Below are positions 55,130-64,000 of a stretch of 64,000 nt of DNA, piece by piece. The first letter of the stretch is position 1, and every line of letters starts with the position of its first letter. The notes under the pieces are model-generated. The model was not told the origin of the DNA. It did not search any database and saw only the letters and a list, made by a program, of their open reading frames with translations. Source of the stretch: Paenibacillus tundrae (lineage in GTDB: Bacteria; Bacillota; Bacilli; Paenibacillales; Paenibacillaceae); assembly GCF_036884255.1 (NCBI RefSeq), contig NZ_CP145605.1, positions 1,116,001 to 1,180,000 of the forward strand. The letters are read 5' to 3'. Made by a program: the position numbers and the translations under genes.

Positions 55130-55900
55130 ATGAGAAAAAAAGCGATTTTACTATTATTCATCAGTATATGTATGATTATTGTGGCTGGATGCTCCAGTTC
55201 CGGAAGCAAGGACGATAACACCATTATTGTGGGGATTGATGATAAATTCGCACCGATGGGGTTCCGGGATGAACAGAATGAAATTGTTGGCTTCGATATT
55301 GATTATGCGCGGGCAGCAGCGGAGAAAATGGGTAAAGAGGTTACTTTCCAGCCGATTGACTGGTCTTCCAAAGAGTCTGAGCTGAATAGTGGTCGGATCG
55401 ATATGATCTGGAACGGGTATACGATTACGGATGAGCGTAAAGAGAAAGTGCTGTTTACGAAGCCATATCTTGAAAATAGTCAGGTAGTCATTACGCTTGC
55501 AGGTTCACCTATTACGAAGCTTGATGAATTGGACGGAAAAAACGTAGGTTTGCAGGCACTGTCCTCTGCGGCAGATGCACTAGCGGCAAGTCCACTGAAC
55601 GACAAAGTGAAAGCTTCTGAGTTCAAAGATAACGTACTGGCTCTGACAGATCTGAAAACGACTCGTCTTGACGCGGTTATCATCGATGAAGTAGTTGCTA
55701 GATACTACATGGCAAAGGAAGAGGGAACCTACAAACTGCTGGATGAATCCCTTGCTCCAGAGCAATACGGTATTGGTATCAAAAAAGGAAATGAGGCCTT
55801 GCTGAACGATCTGCAAAAAGCACTTGATGAGCTGAATGCGGATGGCACAGCAGCTGAAATCTCAACCAAATGGTTGGGTGAAGATAAGGTTTTGAAATAG
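55130..55900 (+). CDS. Polar amino-acid ABC importer, binding lipoprotein
   Basis: Family 3 solute-binding protein of 256 residues with lipobox VAGC (C21). VGIDDKFAPMGFRDEQNEIVGFDIDYARAAAEKMG and IDMIWNGYTITDERKE are classic motifs of glutamine/cystine/polar amino-acid binders. GGAGGGG lies eight bases before ATG 55130. The permease and ATPase of the same importer follow. Confidence 0.94.
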   Translation: MRKKAILLLFISICMIIVAGCSSSGSKDDNTIIVGIDDKFAPMGFRDEQNEIVGFDIDYARAAAEKMGKEVTFQPIDWSSKESELNSGRIDMIWNGYTITDERKEKVLFTKPYLENSQVVITLAGSPITKLDELDGKNVGLQALSSAADALAASPLNDKVKASEFKDNVLALTDLKTTRLDAVIIDEVVARYYMAKEEGTYKLLDESLAPEQYGIGIKKGNEALLNDLQKALDELNADGTAAEISTKWLGEDKVLK

Positions 55901-55965
55901 ACAGGCGATGGCCTGACATACCGATGTGATGGATCTGGCTTGTCCAGAATGTTCGCTACCATAAT

Positions 55966-56019
55966 GACCCCGTATTCCGCAATGGAGCATATGATGCTTC
56001 CGCGAGGAGTGCGGGGTTA
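55966..56019 (+). terminator. Stem-loop between binding protein and permease
   Basis: ACCCCG pairs with CGGGGT around an inner AGCAT-ATG-ATGCT hairpin. There is no T run, so it is more likely an RNA-processing or attenuating structure inside the operon than a full terminator. Confidence 0.4.
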
Positions 56020-56041
56020 ACAGATTAGAGGAGACATATTC

Positions 56042-56701
56042 ATGAGTTGGGATTATATATTAACGGTGATGAAGCCTATGCTTGAAGGGGCTCAGACAAC
56101 GATTTTGATGTTTTTATTGGCAATTGTTCTATCTATACCGCTTGGATTTGGTATTACTTTACTGATGCGTAGTCAGTTTAAACCGCTAGCCTGGATTGCA
56201 CACACATACGTCTATGTAATGCGAGGAACACCACTATTGCTGCAAATTTTGTTCTTCTGCTTCGGTCTTCCGCTGTTGCCGGTAATCGGCGAATATCTAG
56301 TGTTTGATCGTCTCGTTGCAGCGGCGATGGGATTTGTGCTCAATTATGCAGCATACTTTGCAGAGATCTTCCGAGGTGGCTTGCTCTCCATTGACAAGGG
56401 GCAACATGAGGCGGCTAAGGTACTTGGACTATCCAAGAGGCAGACGATGGTGAAGGTCATTATTCCACAGATGATCCGTGTGGTATTGCCTGCGACAGCG
56501 AACGAGTCAATTACGTTGATCAAGGATACGGCTCTGTTGTACGCTGTCGCTGTACCGGAGTTGTTGTATTATGCCCAGGCTGCCGCGAATAGGGACTTTC
56601 AGTTAACTCCGTTTGTTATCGCGGCAGTGATGTATCTGCTCATGACGCTTGTGCTTACTTTGCTGTTCAAGGCATTGGAGAAGCGTTTCTCGTTCGAGTA
56701 A
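56042..56701 (+). CDS. Polar amino-acid ABC importer, permease
   Basis: 219-residue HisM/GlnP-type permease with about five helices, the family sequence YVYVMRGTPLLLQILFF and the coupling loop HEAAKVLGLSKRQTMVKVIIPQ. A ribosome site AGAGGAG precedes ATG 56042. It lies between the binding-protein and ATPase genes. Confidence 0.94.
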   Translation: MSWDYILTVMKPMLEGAQTTILMFLLAIVLSIPLGFGITLLMRSQFKPLAWIAHTYVYVMRGTPLLLQILFFCFGLPLLPVIGEYLVFDRLVAAAMGFVLNYAAYFAEIFRGGLLSIDKGQHEAAKVLGLSKRQTMVKVIIPQMIRVVLPATANESITLIKDTALLYAVAVPELLYYAQAAANRDFQLTPFVIAAVMYLLMTLVLTLLFKALEKRFSFE

Positions 56702-56810
56702 TAGTTGAACTTTAAGGATATTTACATCTGTTACTTCGATAACAGAGTCAATCTTCTGACGTGGTGTCGGAATGAATTTTCAAATTATTTAATCAAAGGA
56801 CTGTGTATGG

Positions 56811-57566
56811 ATGACACATATAATAGAAGTAACTCAGTTAAAAAAATCATTTGGTGCACTGGATGTGCTCAAACAGGTGTCGTTTAACGTTGCACCCGGC
56901 GAAGTCATTGCTGTCATCGGTCCGTCTGGTTCGGGTAAAAGTACGATGCTACGCAGCCTCATTCATCTCGAAGAGATTACAAGAGGCACGGTTCGCATTC
57001 AAGGACAGAAGCTGGCGGAGAACGGGAGTTATGCAAATGCTGCGGAGATTCGGAAGATCACTGACCGGATGGGCATGGTATTCCAGCATTTTAACCTGTT
57101 CCCCCATCTGACTGTGCGTGCGAACCTGGAACTGGCTCCGAAGACGTTAAAAAAAGAAAGCGCGGCAGTGATCAGGCATCGTAGCCAAGAACTGCTCGGC
57201 AAAGTAGGGCTATCGGACAAGGCGGATGCTTATCCAGCGAACCTGTCTGGTGGACAGAAGCAGCGGGTGGCGATTGCTCGTGCCTTAATGATGCAGCCGG
57301 ATATTCTGCTCTTCGATGAGCCGACATCCGCACTTGATCCAGAGCTAACAGGTGAGGTGCTCCGTGTAATTAAGCAGTTAGCACAGGAGAACATAACCAT
57401 GATGATCGTAACCCATGAGATGAGCTTCGCCCGTGAGGTAGCGGATCGCGTGTTCTTCATGGACAACGGAGAAATTGCTGAGGCCGGCCCACCAGAACAG
57501 ATCTTTGGTGCACCAAAACTGGAGCGCACACGCACCTTTCTACAACGGGTAGAGGTGGAAGGGTAA
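56811..57566 (+). CDS. Polar amino-acid ABC importer, ATPase (GlnQ-like)
   Basis: 251-residue ATPase with Walker [10 protein letters not shown], signature LSGGQKQR, Walker [15 protein letters not shown] and the switch His in [21 protein letters not shown] lies ten bases before ATG 56811. An overlapping open frame that begins at 56705 is out of phase and not a gene. The importer substrate (Gln, Cys2, Arg or other) is not decidable here. Confidence 0.94.
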   Translation: MTHIIEVTQLKKSFGALDVLKQVSFNVAPGEVIAVIGPSGSGKSTMLRSLIHLEEITRGTVRIQGQKLAENGSYANAAEIRKITDRMGMVFQHFNLFPHLTVRANLELAPKTLKKESAAVIRHRSQELLGKVGLSDKADAYPANLSGGQKQRVAIARALMMQPDILLFDEPTSALDPELTGEVLRVIKQLAQENITMMIVTHEMSFAREVADRVFFMDNGEIAEAGPPEQIFGAPKLERTRTFLQRVEVEG

Positions 57567-57579
57567 TTTTAAAAATATG

Positions 57580-57627
57580 AACACGTAATGAGGTATTTCA
57601 AAATACTGTTGTTACGTGTTTTTTTTG
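57580..57627 (+). terminator. Terminator of the amino-acid importer operon
   Basis: Nine-base stem AACACGTAA/TTACGTGTT with inner AGGTATTT/AAATACT pairing, then eight T residues. Confidence 0.9.
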
Positions 57628-57650
57628 TAATCAGACACCGAGATATGTGA

Positions 57651-57688
57651 AAAAGCCTCTTCACCTATTTGGTAATCAGAGGCCTTTC
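57651..57688. terminator. Terminator of the minus-strand lipoprotein gene
   Basis: GCCTCT/AGAGGC stem; on the minus strand it is followed by TTTTT. Confidence 0.7.
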
Positions 57689-57701
57689 TATGTTTTCTCA
57701 C

Positions 57702-58253
57702 TTAAGAAATATATCCGTCAAACAGCCATTCTCCTTCAGACGAACGGACAAAAGAAAATTCGTACGCGGCATGTCCTTCAGAACCTTCTGTATAATTGTA
57801 ATGGGCTACGAAGAGCTTAAAATGATTTGAATCCGTCTGATCGTAACCTCTGAATTCGAACTCATTCCACGCTAATCCGCTAATGAAGTTGACCTCATAG
57901 GATTGATCTTCCTTTGTAATGATGAATTGCTTGTTATCCTGAGACATCTCCACGTTTGGTGAGGAAATGGAATTCATGTATGCAGTATCCCCTGACTCCA
58001 TGGCAGCAATGAGCTTGAATGTCATATTCAACGTTTCTCTTAGATTGTTTCTAATCTCTTCACTATTTACATCTACCTGAAGTTGAGTGATCTGTTCCTG
58101 AAGTTGTTGGTTTTCCTCTTCAAGCTCCTTGATCGTTTGCGTCTGATCCTGGTTCAGATCCACTTGCTGCAACGTATCGACAGGTGCTTCAGATGGGGTA
58201 CATCCCGCCATCAAACCAATTATGGATACCAATATAAGAGCAATCTTGTACAT
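57702..58253 (-). CDS. Coiled-coil lipoprotein of unknown function
   Basis: 183-residue lipoprotein (MAGC, C18). A Gln/Glu-rich coiled coil (about 40-62, KELEEENQQLQEQITQLQ) precedes a globular domain that resembles NTF2-like folds (NMTFKLIAAMESGDTAYM, then EFSFVRSSEGEWLFDGYI). GGGAGG precedes ATG 58253. The family is not recognised with certainty. Confidence 0.75.
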   Translation of the reverse strand: MYKIALILVSIIGLMAGCTPSEAPVDTLQQVDLNQDQTQTIKELEEENQQLQEQITQLQVDVNSEEIRNNLRETLNMTFKLIAAMESGDTAYMNSISSPNVEMSQDNKQFIITKEDQSYEVNFISGLAWNEFEFRGYDQTDSNHFKLFVAHYNYTEGSEGHAAYEFSFVRSSEGEWLFDGYIS

Positions 58254-58523
58254 ATTATACCTCCCATTCCTTAAGTTAGAATAACATATTTTTACTATTG
58301 ATAAAGGCTTGATTTATTGAAAAGCGGGTGAGTTTACACTAGAGAAATTCATCTATTACGCGTCGTCACTAAACATCAATGTCGGTACGTAGTTACGTCA
58401 ATTAATCTATTCCATACAGGACTTTAGATGTGTTTGTAGTCTATTACTTCATTTAACTACCATATAGACCGATATACACCTAGGATAAACAGTAGTTGGA
58501 ATTTTAAGAAAGGATTATAAAAT

Positions 58524-59189
58524 ATGCAAACCTTAGATAAGAGAAAGATCATACGAGGAACCGTAATATCATTCCTATTGGTAACCATAGTCTTTGGTGC
58601 CGTTCTTGTAATTGGGCTCATTAACAACAAGAAACTTGCAGAAGGATTCATCAACTTGAAGGAACTAGAACCAGAAACAATATCTGCTGGAGATTACGTT
58701 GAGATCGAGTTTGAACGAATCCATCCTGTGTTTGCAGAGTTCTACATGCAAAGAGAGGGAGATAAATCCCAAATGAACAAGCATTATTTTTATATGTACC
58801 CGTACAAAGGAAAAGGGCTTGTGGTTAAAGTGTTGTGGCCTGATACGAAAAGATACGATTCATTGGCACAGACATCGAATAATGGTGAAAACGCAATAAA
58901 CTTTCCAATTGTGAGCAATGGCAAGATCGAAAGTATGGATATTGAATTGGTCAAATATGCTAACGAATACATGGAGGAATACGCTAGCAAGTCTGTTGGG
59001 ACGGCTAATATGGAGAAAGAGATTTGGCCTTACATGGTGAATCTGAACATTCCATCAGGGCTTACTGAGGATCAGTCGGAGCAGATGTATACGATGTTTG
59101 GTGGAATCTATCTAGGAATTTTGGCGCTAATCGGCCTGATTATGATTGGAAGATTATCGCAACTGAAGCATCAACAACGCAAGCTTTAG
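58524..59189 (+). CDS. Two-helix envelope protein of unknown function
   Basis: 221-residue protein with membrane helices at about 10-32 and 190-212 and an extracytoplasmic domain between them, resembling DUF6709-type sequences (VEIEFERIHPVFAEFYMQ), though I am not sure of the family. AAGAAAGGA lies 10 bases before the ATG. It is monocistronic. Confidence 0.65.
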   Translation: MQTLDKRKIIRGTVISFLLVTIVFGAVLVIGLINNKKLAEGFINLKELEPETISAGDYVEIEFERIHPVFAEFYMQREGDKSQMNKHYFYMYPYKGKGLVVKVLWPDTKRYDSLAQTSNNGENAINFPIVSNGKIESMDIELVKYANEYMEEYASKSVGTANMEKEIWPYMVNLNIPSGLTEDQSEQMYTMFGGIYLGILALIGLIMIGRLSQLKHQQRKL

Positions 59190-59389
59190 TCAAGATTTAT
59201 ACATAATGTTGATTTTAGAATCGTAAAATAAATACATATCATGCTCCCGATCCTATAAGGTTTTACACTTAGAATAATTTAGTGCAGAGTAATCATTCAC
59301 TGATATTAACTTTCTTACATAAATACATATATTGGTTTTTCGCATAATCGAGTATAATGATAATACTTCATGAATAGGGAGGATTTACC

Positions 59390-59788
59390 TTGGATTACCG
59401 TCAGAATGATGTGGATCAGAATTATAATCAGAATCAGAATCAGCACCCGAACTATAATGATCCACTACCACCGTTTCCGCCTTATCCACCATATATGGCA
59501 CCGAAGACCAACGGCAAATCAATCGCAGCACTTGTGCTGGGGATTTTGTCGATTATGCTTCCATATATCGGATTTATCATCGGAATCGTAGCTATTATTT
59601 TTGCAGCACTCTCGCTTAAAGAAATCAAGGTTCGAATGGAACAGGGAAAAGGGTTAGCGATTGCAGGTCTGGTCTGTGGAATTGTAGGCACACTGATTTA
59701 TGCACTGATCATTTTGTTTATTATCGTAGCAGTTGTCCTCTATGGGGATTCGTACTCATCTACGTATTCACTCACGTATCTGTTCTAA
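59390..59788 (+). CDS. DUF4190 membrane protein
   Basis: 132-residue protein. A hydrophilic N-terminus rich in Asn/Gln/Tyr and Pro (NQNQNQHPNYN, then PPFPPYPPY) precedes two helices in the DUF4190 pattern (SIAALVLGILSIMLPYIG and KGLAIAGLVCGIVGTLIYALI). The TTG start follows GGGAGG. DUF4190 proteins are small envelope proteins without assigned function. Confidence 0.8.
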   Translation: MDYRQNDVDQNYNQNQNQHPNYNDPLPPFPPYPPYMAPKTNGKSIAALVLGILSIMLPYIGFIIGIVAIIFAALSLKEIKVRMEQGKGLAIAGLVCGIVGTLIYALIILFIIVAVVLYGDSYSSTYSLTYLF

Positions 59789-59802
59789 GCAGATATTTCA
59801 GG

Positions 59803-59836
59803 CTACATGCATACCACCTGAGGGCGGAGCATGTAG
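59803..59836 (+). terminator. Stem-loop after the DUF4190 gene
   Basis: CTACATGC/GCATGTAG with a T-rich but interrupted tail; a stronger terminator follows at 59858. Confidence 0.5.
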
Positions 59837-59857
59837 TTTAATTTATAGAATAATCAT

Positions 59858-59901
59858 AAGACGATCTGGAAGGTGTAGTTACCTGAGGATCGTCTTTTTT
59901 G
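59858..59901 (+). terminator. Terminator after the DUF4190 gene
   Basis: AAGACGATC/GATCGTCTT perfect nine-base stem, then TTTTTT. Confidence 0.85.
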
Positions 59902-59968
59902 TTATCTATTTTGGTAGCCGCAAAATTAAAGAAGATACATACCGCATAATCACCACCGCTTCATCCCA

Positions 59969-60046
59969 ATAAAAAAACAAGACAGATATCTCGCAACCAC
60001 CTTCGTTCATAAATTGAGGTGAATGCATCCATGATATCCGCCTTGC
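59969..60046 (-). terminator. Terminator of the YhgE/Pip gene
   Basis: On the minus strand, CAAGGCGGATATC pairs with GATATCTGTCTTG, followed by TTTTTTT. Confidence 0.75.
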
Positions 60047-60062
60047 TAGTTATCTTTTCATT

Positions 60063-62249
60063 TTACATATGAAGTGCTGCTTCACCTTGAACAAGTTCGG
60101 CTTTCTCGGCACGATGCACCATGAAGTAAGTGAACGAACCTGCTAACCCCAGAACAGCAAAGATCAACAGAAGCCCGATCTGATCCCATGCGACACTGAA
60201 TTGGCCACTTGAGATTACCGCTTTATATCCCGTTACACTGTAGGTCATCGGCAACCATGGGTTGAATACTCTTAGCCAGTTCGGGATAAGTTCCAGTGGG
60301 AACGTACCTGCACTTGTCGTCAATTGGAAGATCAGCATGAGAATGGCCAGGAAGCGTCCTGGGTTCTCAAGCCATGTCACGAGAGCCTGGATAATGTACA
60401 TGAAGCTGAGGCTGGTGACGAAGCTGAATAAGAGAAATAGTGGAACACTTTTCACTTCTAATCCCAGCCCTGACAGAACGAGCCACGAAGCGAGCAAAGA
60501 TTGAATAGCACTCATTAACGTAAAAGCTAAGGTTCGACTCACAAAACGATTCCAACCACTCGCATCTGTGACTGAGCTATTACGTGTAGGTACAACTAAT
60601 GTCGCGATTAGAGCCCCGACGAATAAACCTAAGGAAAGGAAATAAGGGGAGAACCCTGTTCCATAGTTAGGTACCTCGTTATGCTTGTGTTCTTCGACTT
60701 GAACAGGTTCAGCATACATGGATACAAGTTCATCCGTCTTTTTCACACTGGATGTCTCTTCCGCAGCATCAAGCAGTTTGCTGGCAAGTTCGCCTGATCC
60801 GTCGGTTAACTGCGTGGTACCATCCTGCAACTGGGCTGCGCCTGCATCCAGCTGTCTGGAGCCGTCTGCAATCGTAGTGATGCCGCCTGAAAATTCATTC
60901 ATACCAGCCACTAATTTGCCTGCACCCGTATTCAGTTGATCTGCGCCTACGGCAAGTTTGGCTCCGCCCGCAGTGGCTTCAGATAATTTGGCATTGAACT
61001 GTTGTAAGCCTCCAGCTAATTGCTCCTGTCCGGCAGAGAGCTGGGAAGCACCTTGAAGCAATTGTTGCTCACCTTGTACAAGCTGTGTGCTGCCTTGATG
61101 TAATTGCTGCTGAGCTGCCTGCAGGTTCTGACTACCCGTGATCAATTGTTGTCCACCTTGCACTAATTGTTCACTACCCGCAGCAACCGCCTGACTTGCA
61201 GCAAGCAATTGCTGTATGGCCGGATTGCTGGCAAGCTCTGGGCTTGCCGCTGTTAACTGAGCTAATCCTTGTGCGACAGCTTTTGCTCCTTCGCTTACTT
61301 TGCTGCTTCCATCAACAGAAGCCTGAATACCTGTGGTTAACTTCGCACTGCCTTCTTCGGATGCAGCGAGACCAGCTTCCAGCTTAGAAGCACCATCATG
61401 GGCAGATTGGATACCTGCTTGTAGTTGCTGACCTCCAGCTTGAGCTTGCGTCGCTCCGTTCTCCAGCTTCTGACCAGCAGCGGCCAGTTGGGAGAGTCCA
61501 CTGGATAGAGAGTTTGCGCCTTGATGAAGTGTGTCGATCCCATCTGCGAGTGTACCTGTACCATCTTGCAGGGTTGCTGCGCCAGCTTGAAGTTGATCTG
61601 TTCCGTCCACGAGTTTGGACAGGTTTTGTTTCAGTTTGCTAGCTCCATCATTCAGCTTCGCTGAGCCCTCATTTAGCTTGCTCGCACCATCGCCAGCGTC
61701 AGACAGACCACTGGATATCGTTGCTACCTGATCTAGCAGTGTTTCGGTGTAGGATTCAGTGACCTTCGCAGATACCTTTGCCTTAATCTGTTTGACTGCG
61801 GTACCGCCAATCTGCCCTGCCAAGAAGTTGTAACCTTCGTTAGGCTCATATATAAGCTCTGCTGGTGTAGGGTGGTCATCCATTAGCGTTGTTGCTTTTG
61901 CGGAAAAGTCCTCTGGAATCACAATCGTCATATAATACGTATTGTCATTCATGCCTTGATCCGCTTGCTCACGACTTACAAACTCCCAGCGGAAATCATC
62001 ACTTTTTCTCAATTCATCGACGAGATTATTGCCGACTTCTAAGGTTTGGTCATTAAATGTAGCACCTTGGTCGTTATTGACCACAGCTACAGGAAGCTCA
62101 TTCATCTTGCCATAAGGATCCCAGAATGCATTGAGGAACATGCCGCTGTACAGCACCGGAATAAACAGCACCACAAGGATCGGAATGAAAACTTTAGGTT
62201 TCTTGAAGGATGATTTTATATCTTGGAAAAATACTTGTATGGATCTCAT
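60063..62249 (-). CDS. YhgE/Pip-domain membrane protein
   Basis: 728-residue protein of the family that includes phage-infection protein Pip and YhgE. One N-terminal helix (VFIPILVVLFIPVLYSG) is followed by an extracytoplasmic region with long coiled, heptad-like repeats (LNEGSAKLNDGASKL, DGTGTLADG and similar, about 200-490) and five C-terminal helices of the ABC-2 type. GGGGAGAG precedes ATG 62249, which leaves the TetR gene free; the open frame itself runs into it. It probably acts in envelope transport or as a phage receptor, controlled by the adjacent TetR regulator. Confidence 0.9.
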   Translation of the reverse strand: MRSIQVFFQDIKSSFKKPKVFIPILVVLFIPVLYSGMFLNAFWDPYGKMNELPVAVVNNDQGATFNDQTLEVGNNLVDELRKSDDFRWEFVSREQADQGMNDNTYYMTIVIPEDFSAKATTLMDDHPTPAELIYEPNEGYNFLAGQIGGTAVKQIKAKVSAKVTESYTETLLDQVATISSGLSDAGDGASKLNEGSAKLNDGASKLKQNLSKLVDGTDQLQAGAATLQDGTGTLADGIDTLHQGANSLSSGLSQLAAAGQKLENGATQAQAGGQQLQAGIQSAHDGASKLEAGLAASEEGSAKLTTGIQASVDGSSKVSEGAKAVAQGLAQLTAASPELASNPAIQQLLAASQAVAAGSEQLVQGGQQLITGSQNLQAAQQQLHQGSTQLVQGEQQLLQGASQLSAGQEQLAGGLQQFNAKLSEATAGGAKLAVGADQLNTGAGKLVAGMNEFSGGITTIADGSRQLDAGAAQLQDGTTQLTDGSGELASKLLDAAEETSSVKKTDELVSMYAEPVQVEEHKHNEVPNYGTGFSPYFLSLGLFVGALIATLVVPTRNSSVTDASGWNRFVSRTLAFTLMSAIQSLLASWLVLSGLGLEVKSVPLFLLFSFVTSLSFMYIIQALVTWLENPGRFLAILMLIFQLTTSAGTFPLELIPNWLRVFNPWLPMTYSVTGYKAVISSGQFSVAWDQIGLLLIFAVLGLAGSFTYFMVHRAEKAELVQGEAALHM

Positions 62250-62323
62250 TATGCGCTCTCTCCCCATTATCACACTATCGTTATTATTTCTATATTGTTC
62301 TGTATGGATTGTGGAGCCAGTCT

Positions 62324-62902
62324 CTAGGTTGGGGATAGTCCGCTTTGGAGAAACTGACTCACAAATGACTGTATCTGAGCCTTGTGTAAGGCTGGATTCG
62401 TTTTGTTCCAATCGGAGGTTAAGGTGACGTACAATTTCAGGAGCACAAAGGACACGATCTTGGGATTGTCTTGGCGAATCTGTCCCAGCTCCATGGCTCT
62501 CGTAACCTGACGCTCCATATATTCAAGAATGGCTGATTCTACCTTTTGTAAACCCTCCTTCGCTTGTGGTGTGCCGAACTCATTGACCTCTTGAAACAAC
62601 TTGATTAACAATTCATGCTTCTGTCTGTACTCCAGTAGGGCATCCATGCTCTGGTGCACATTGTCGAGAAAAGATTGATCGTCTTGCACTGTCTCTTCCG
62701 TGATGTGTTTCATGTCTCTTATGATGGAGCGCAGAATCTCCCTGAACAGTTCTTCTTTGTTATCGAAAAAGGTGTAGATCGTGCCTTTGCCTACATTCGC
62801 AATGCGAGCGACCTGTTCCATCGTTGTGGCCTTGTAACCAAACAAGGCAAATGATCTTTCTGCCGAATTCATAATTTGCTGCCTTCGATCCATAGCAGCC
62901 AT
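62324..62902 (-). CDS. TetR-family repressor
   Basis: 192-residue regulator. The N-terminal helix-turn-helix (RRQQIMNSAERSFALFGYKATTMEQVARIANVGKGTIYTFFDNKEEL) is typical of TetR and is followed by a helical ligand-binding domain. It lies 74 bases upstream of the YhgE/Pip gene on the same strand, an arrangement common in Firmicutes. AAGGAG precedes ATG 62902. Confidence 0.92.
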   Translation of the reverse strand: MAAMDRRQQIMNSAERSFALFGYKATTMEQVARIANVGKGTIYTFFDNKEELFREILRSIIRDMKHITEETVQDDQSFLDNVHQSMDALLEYRQKHELLIKLFQEVNEFGTPQAKEGLQKVESAILEYMERQVTRAMELGQIRQDNPKIVSFVLLKLYVTLTSDWNKTNPALHKAQIQSFVSQFLQSGLSPT

Positions 62903-63216
62903 AGGTTATGCATCTCCTTTATGATGTGGAATGGTGATCATAGCAGTGAATCCTGTTCAATATGACCGGTTTACTATTTTGGTCAATTGGTCGTTAACAA
63001 ATGTAGCACCTTCATGGGGGAGGAGAAAGTGATCTATATCATATTTTTAATAAATGTTTTGAGTTATGGAAGTGAGTGTTTAGAAAAAGAACTGAGATCT
63101 TGCTTATCTTAAATTTTGATTATATGGATTATTTTGTATGGTAAAATAGCTTTAATCTATAAATAGAGAACAGATTGAGATTGAGATCAAGCATTTCATA
63201 TATGAGGGTGAATAGA
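62903..63216. other. Divergent intergenic region with probable TetR operator
   Basis: An inverted repeat TGACC...GGTCA lies at 62962-62984, and a further GGTC half-site at 62989 extends it. On the minus strand TTGACC and TATTGA with an 18-base spacer could be the TetR promoter. The 200 bases nearer the lipoprotein gene show no clear element. Confidence 0.5.
62962..62984. promoter_or_regulatory. Possible TetR operator
   Basis: TGACC separated by 13 bases from GGTCA, overlapping the presumed TetR promoter; the pattern fits autoregulation. Confidence 0.4.
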
Positions 63217-63738
63217 GTGAGAAAAGCAGCTAGTATGCTAGTGTTGTTGTGCCTTGCTACCGGAATGGCGGCATGCAATGACTTGAACAGAGAGGCCAGC
63301 TCGTCAGAAGATCAAAGTAAGGAGAATGTAGAAATAGAAACAGTAGCCGCACAGCAGGAGACTGAGTCGGAGGACAGTGAGATCAATTTTGATCAAGGTG
63401 TATTTATTGATTGGGAGCAGGAACATGATCCTCTTCTTAATGAGGAGATCCAAGAGGTATTGAAAGAAGCTCTAGAAGCTAACGTGAGATCAGATCAGGC
63501 TGCCTTTCGAAGTTTGTTCTTAGATCCAGAAGTAGCTGATCGGCATCGGGGGCAATTCGGAGGCAACGTAAGATATACGGAGATTGGGCATGTTTCCAAG
63601 GACACAACGAAAAATCACATTCTTGTAGGTGTGCTCGGTGAAATAATGAGAGATACCAATAATATAGAGAAATATGGGATTACGTATTATTTTGCAGAAG
63701 ACGAAGGTGGAAAGTGGGGGTTGGTAGCCGTTGATTAA
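63217..63738 (+). CDS. Lipoprotein of unknown function
   Basis: 173-residue lipoprotein: a GTG start with GAGGGTG six bases upstream, lipobox MAAC (C20), an acidic Glu/Ser/Gln-rich linker, then a soluble domain (about 65-173) beginning NEEIQEVLKEALEANVRSD. The fold resembles small NTF2-like or DUF-type extracellular domains, but I do not recognise it. It stands alone between TetR and the partial gene at the right edge. Confidence 0.7.
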   Translation: MRKAASMLVLLCLATGMAACNDLNREASSSEDQSKENVEIETVAAQQETESEDSEINFDQGVFIDWEQEHDPLLNEEIQEVLKEALEANVRSDQAAFRSLFLDPEVADRHRGQFGGNVRYTEIGHVSKDTTKNHILVGVLGEIMRDTNNIEKYGITYYFAEDEGGKWGLVAVD

Positions 63739-63911
63739 TTATGGACTAATGCGGGGGTTGTTTATCATATGATGAGATTTTAAGAGAAATAATTACTGTG
63801 AATACATGATAGATTCATTGTGAAATAACACTTGCCCCATTGATAGTTGTCTTTCCTTATGTATTAATGAAAGAGTAAGTCGTTAGATTTAAATTGAGGA
63901 GGAGTATGGTA

Positions 63912-64000
63912 GTGAAGAAAAGGGTAAAGTATCGAAAATTCATGGGGATTTTCGGCGTTTCAATCTTGATGCTCATTGCGGCAATCTCGTTATCACCGAA
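63912..64000 (+). CDS. Start of an exported protein (cut by window edge)
   Basis: Only 29 codons are visible. GTG 63912 lies seven bases after AGGAGGAG and begins a basic-then-hydrophobic signal sequence (KKRVKYRKFMGIFG, then VSILMLIAAIS). Product unknown. Confidence 0.6.
   Translation, partial: MKKRVKYRKFMGIFGVSILMLIAAISLSP

Noticed and set aside
56705..56887. Small frame before the GlnQ-like gene
   Set aside because: Out of frame with the ATPase, which has a full set of motifs and a better placed ribosome site.

Overview
The window reads as chromosomal DNA of a Gram-positive, spore-forming soil or plant-associated bacterium, most likely a Paenibacillus. The clues are several YesM/YesN two-component systems attached to carbohydrate ABC transporters of the LplA/LplB/YtcP type, a spore-coat kinase CotH beside a CotB-like coat protein, a GH6 cellulase with fibronectin and CBM3 modules, a PL11 rhamnogalacturonan lyase, strong GGAGG ribosome sites and frequent TTG/GTG starts. 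I found no rRNA, tRNA, phage genes, transposase or CRISPR array. Identifications come from sequence motifs read by eye; no database search was run.

Layout. 1-6.7 kb: sensor kinase (cut by the window edge), AraC-type response regulator and a sugar ABC importer (two permeases, lipoprotein) preceded by a perfect-consensus CcpA (cre) site. 6.9-9.3 kb: divergent spore-coat pair, a CotB-like protein with a 13-residue Cys/His/Ser repeat array, and CotH. 9.5-15.6 kb: an asymmetric heterodimeric ABC exporter, then a MarR regulator and a MepA-like MATE pump sharing one operator motif. 15.7-24.5 kb (minus strand): a second sensor/regulator/importer operon ending in a cytoplasmic GH43-like enzyme and a Gfo/Idh dehydrogenase. 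25.2-31 kb: a 5'-nucleotidase-like enzyme divergent from a phosphonate importer (phnD-phnC-phnE-phnE). 31-35.9 kb: small lipoprotein and membrane genes, a large secreted multidomain protein and an ECF sigma factor. 36-43.1 kb: OmpR regulator, HisKA kinase and a predicted propeller protein in overlapping frames, then a MacB/YknXYZ-type ABC system. 43.2-53.1 kb: polysaccharide degradation (GH6 cellulase, PL11 lyase, AraC regulator with a GH4 glycosidase). 53.3-64 kb: PadR/HAAS/DUF4825 operon, polar amino-acid importer, several envelope proteins, TetR with a YhgE/Pip protein, and a cut-off gene at the right edge.

The general theme is plant polymer use: extracellular cellulase and pectin lyase release sugars, importers take them up, and cytoplasmic GH43, GH4 and Gfo/Idh enzymes process them, with likely catabolite repression at two or more points.

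The two most unusual signals are (i) a family of about 180-230 bp intergenic elements present three times (39573-39802, 43696-43875, 50031-50255), all in the same orientation ahead of plus-strand genes, with long terminal inverted repeats kept pairable by compensatory changes, and (ii) the CotB-like protein whose C-terminus is a CotG-like tandem array of a Cys-Cys/His motif, next to its probable kinase.
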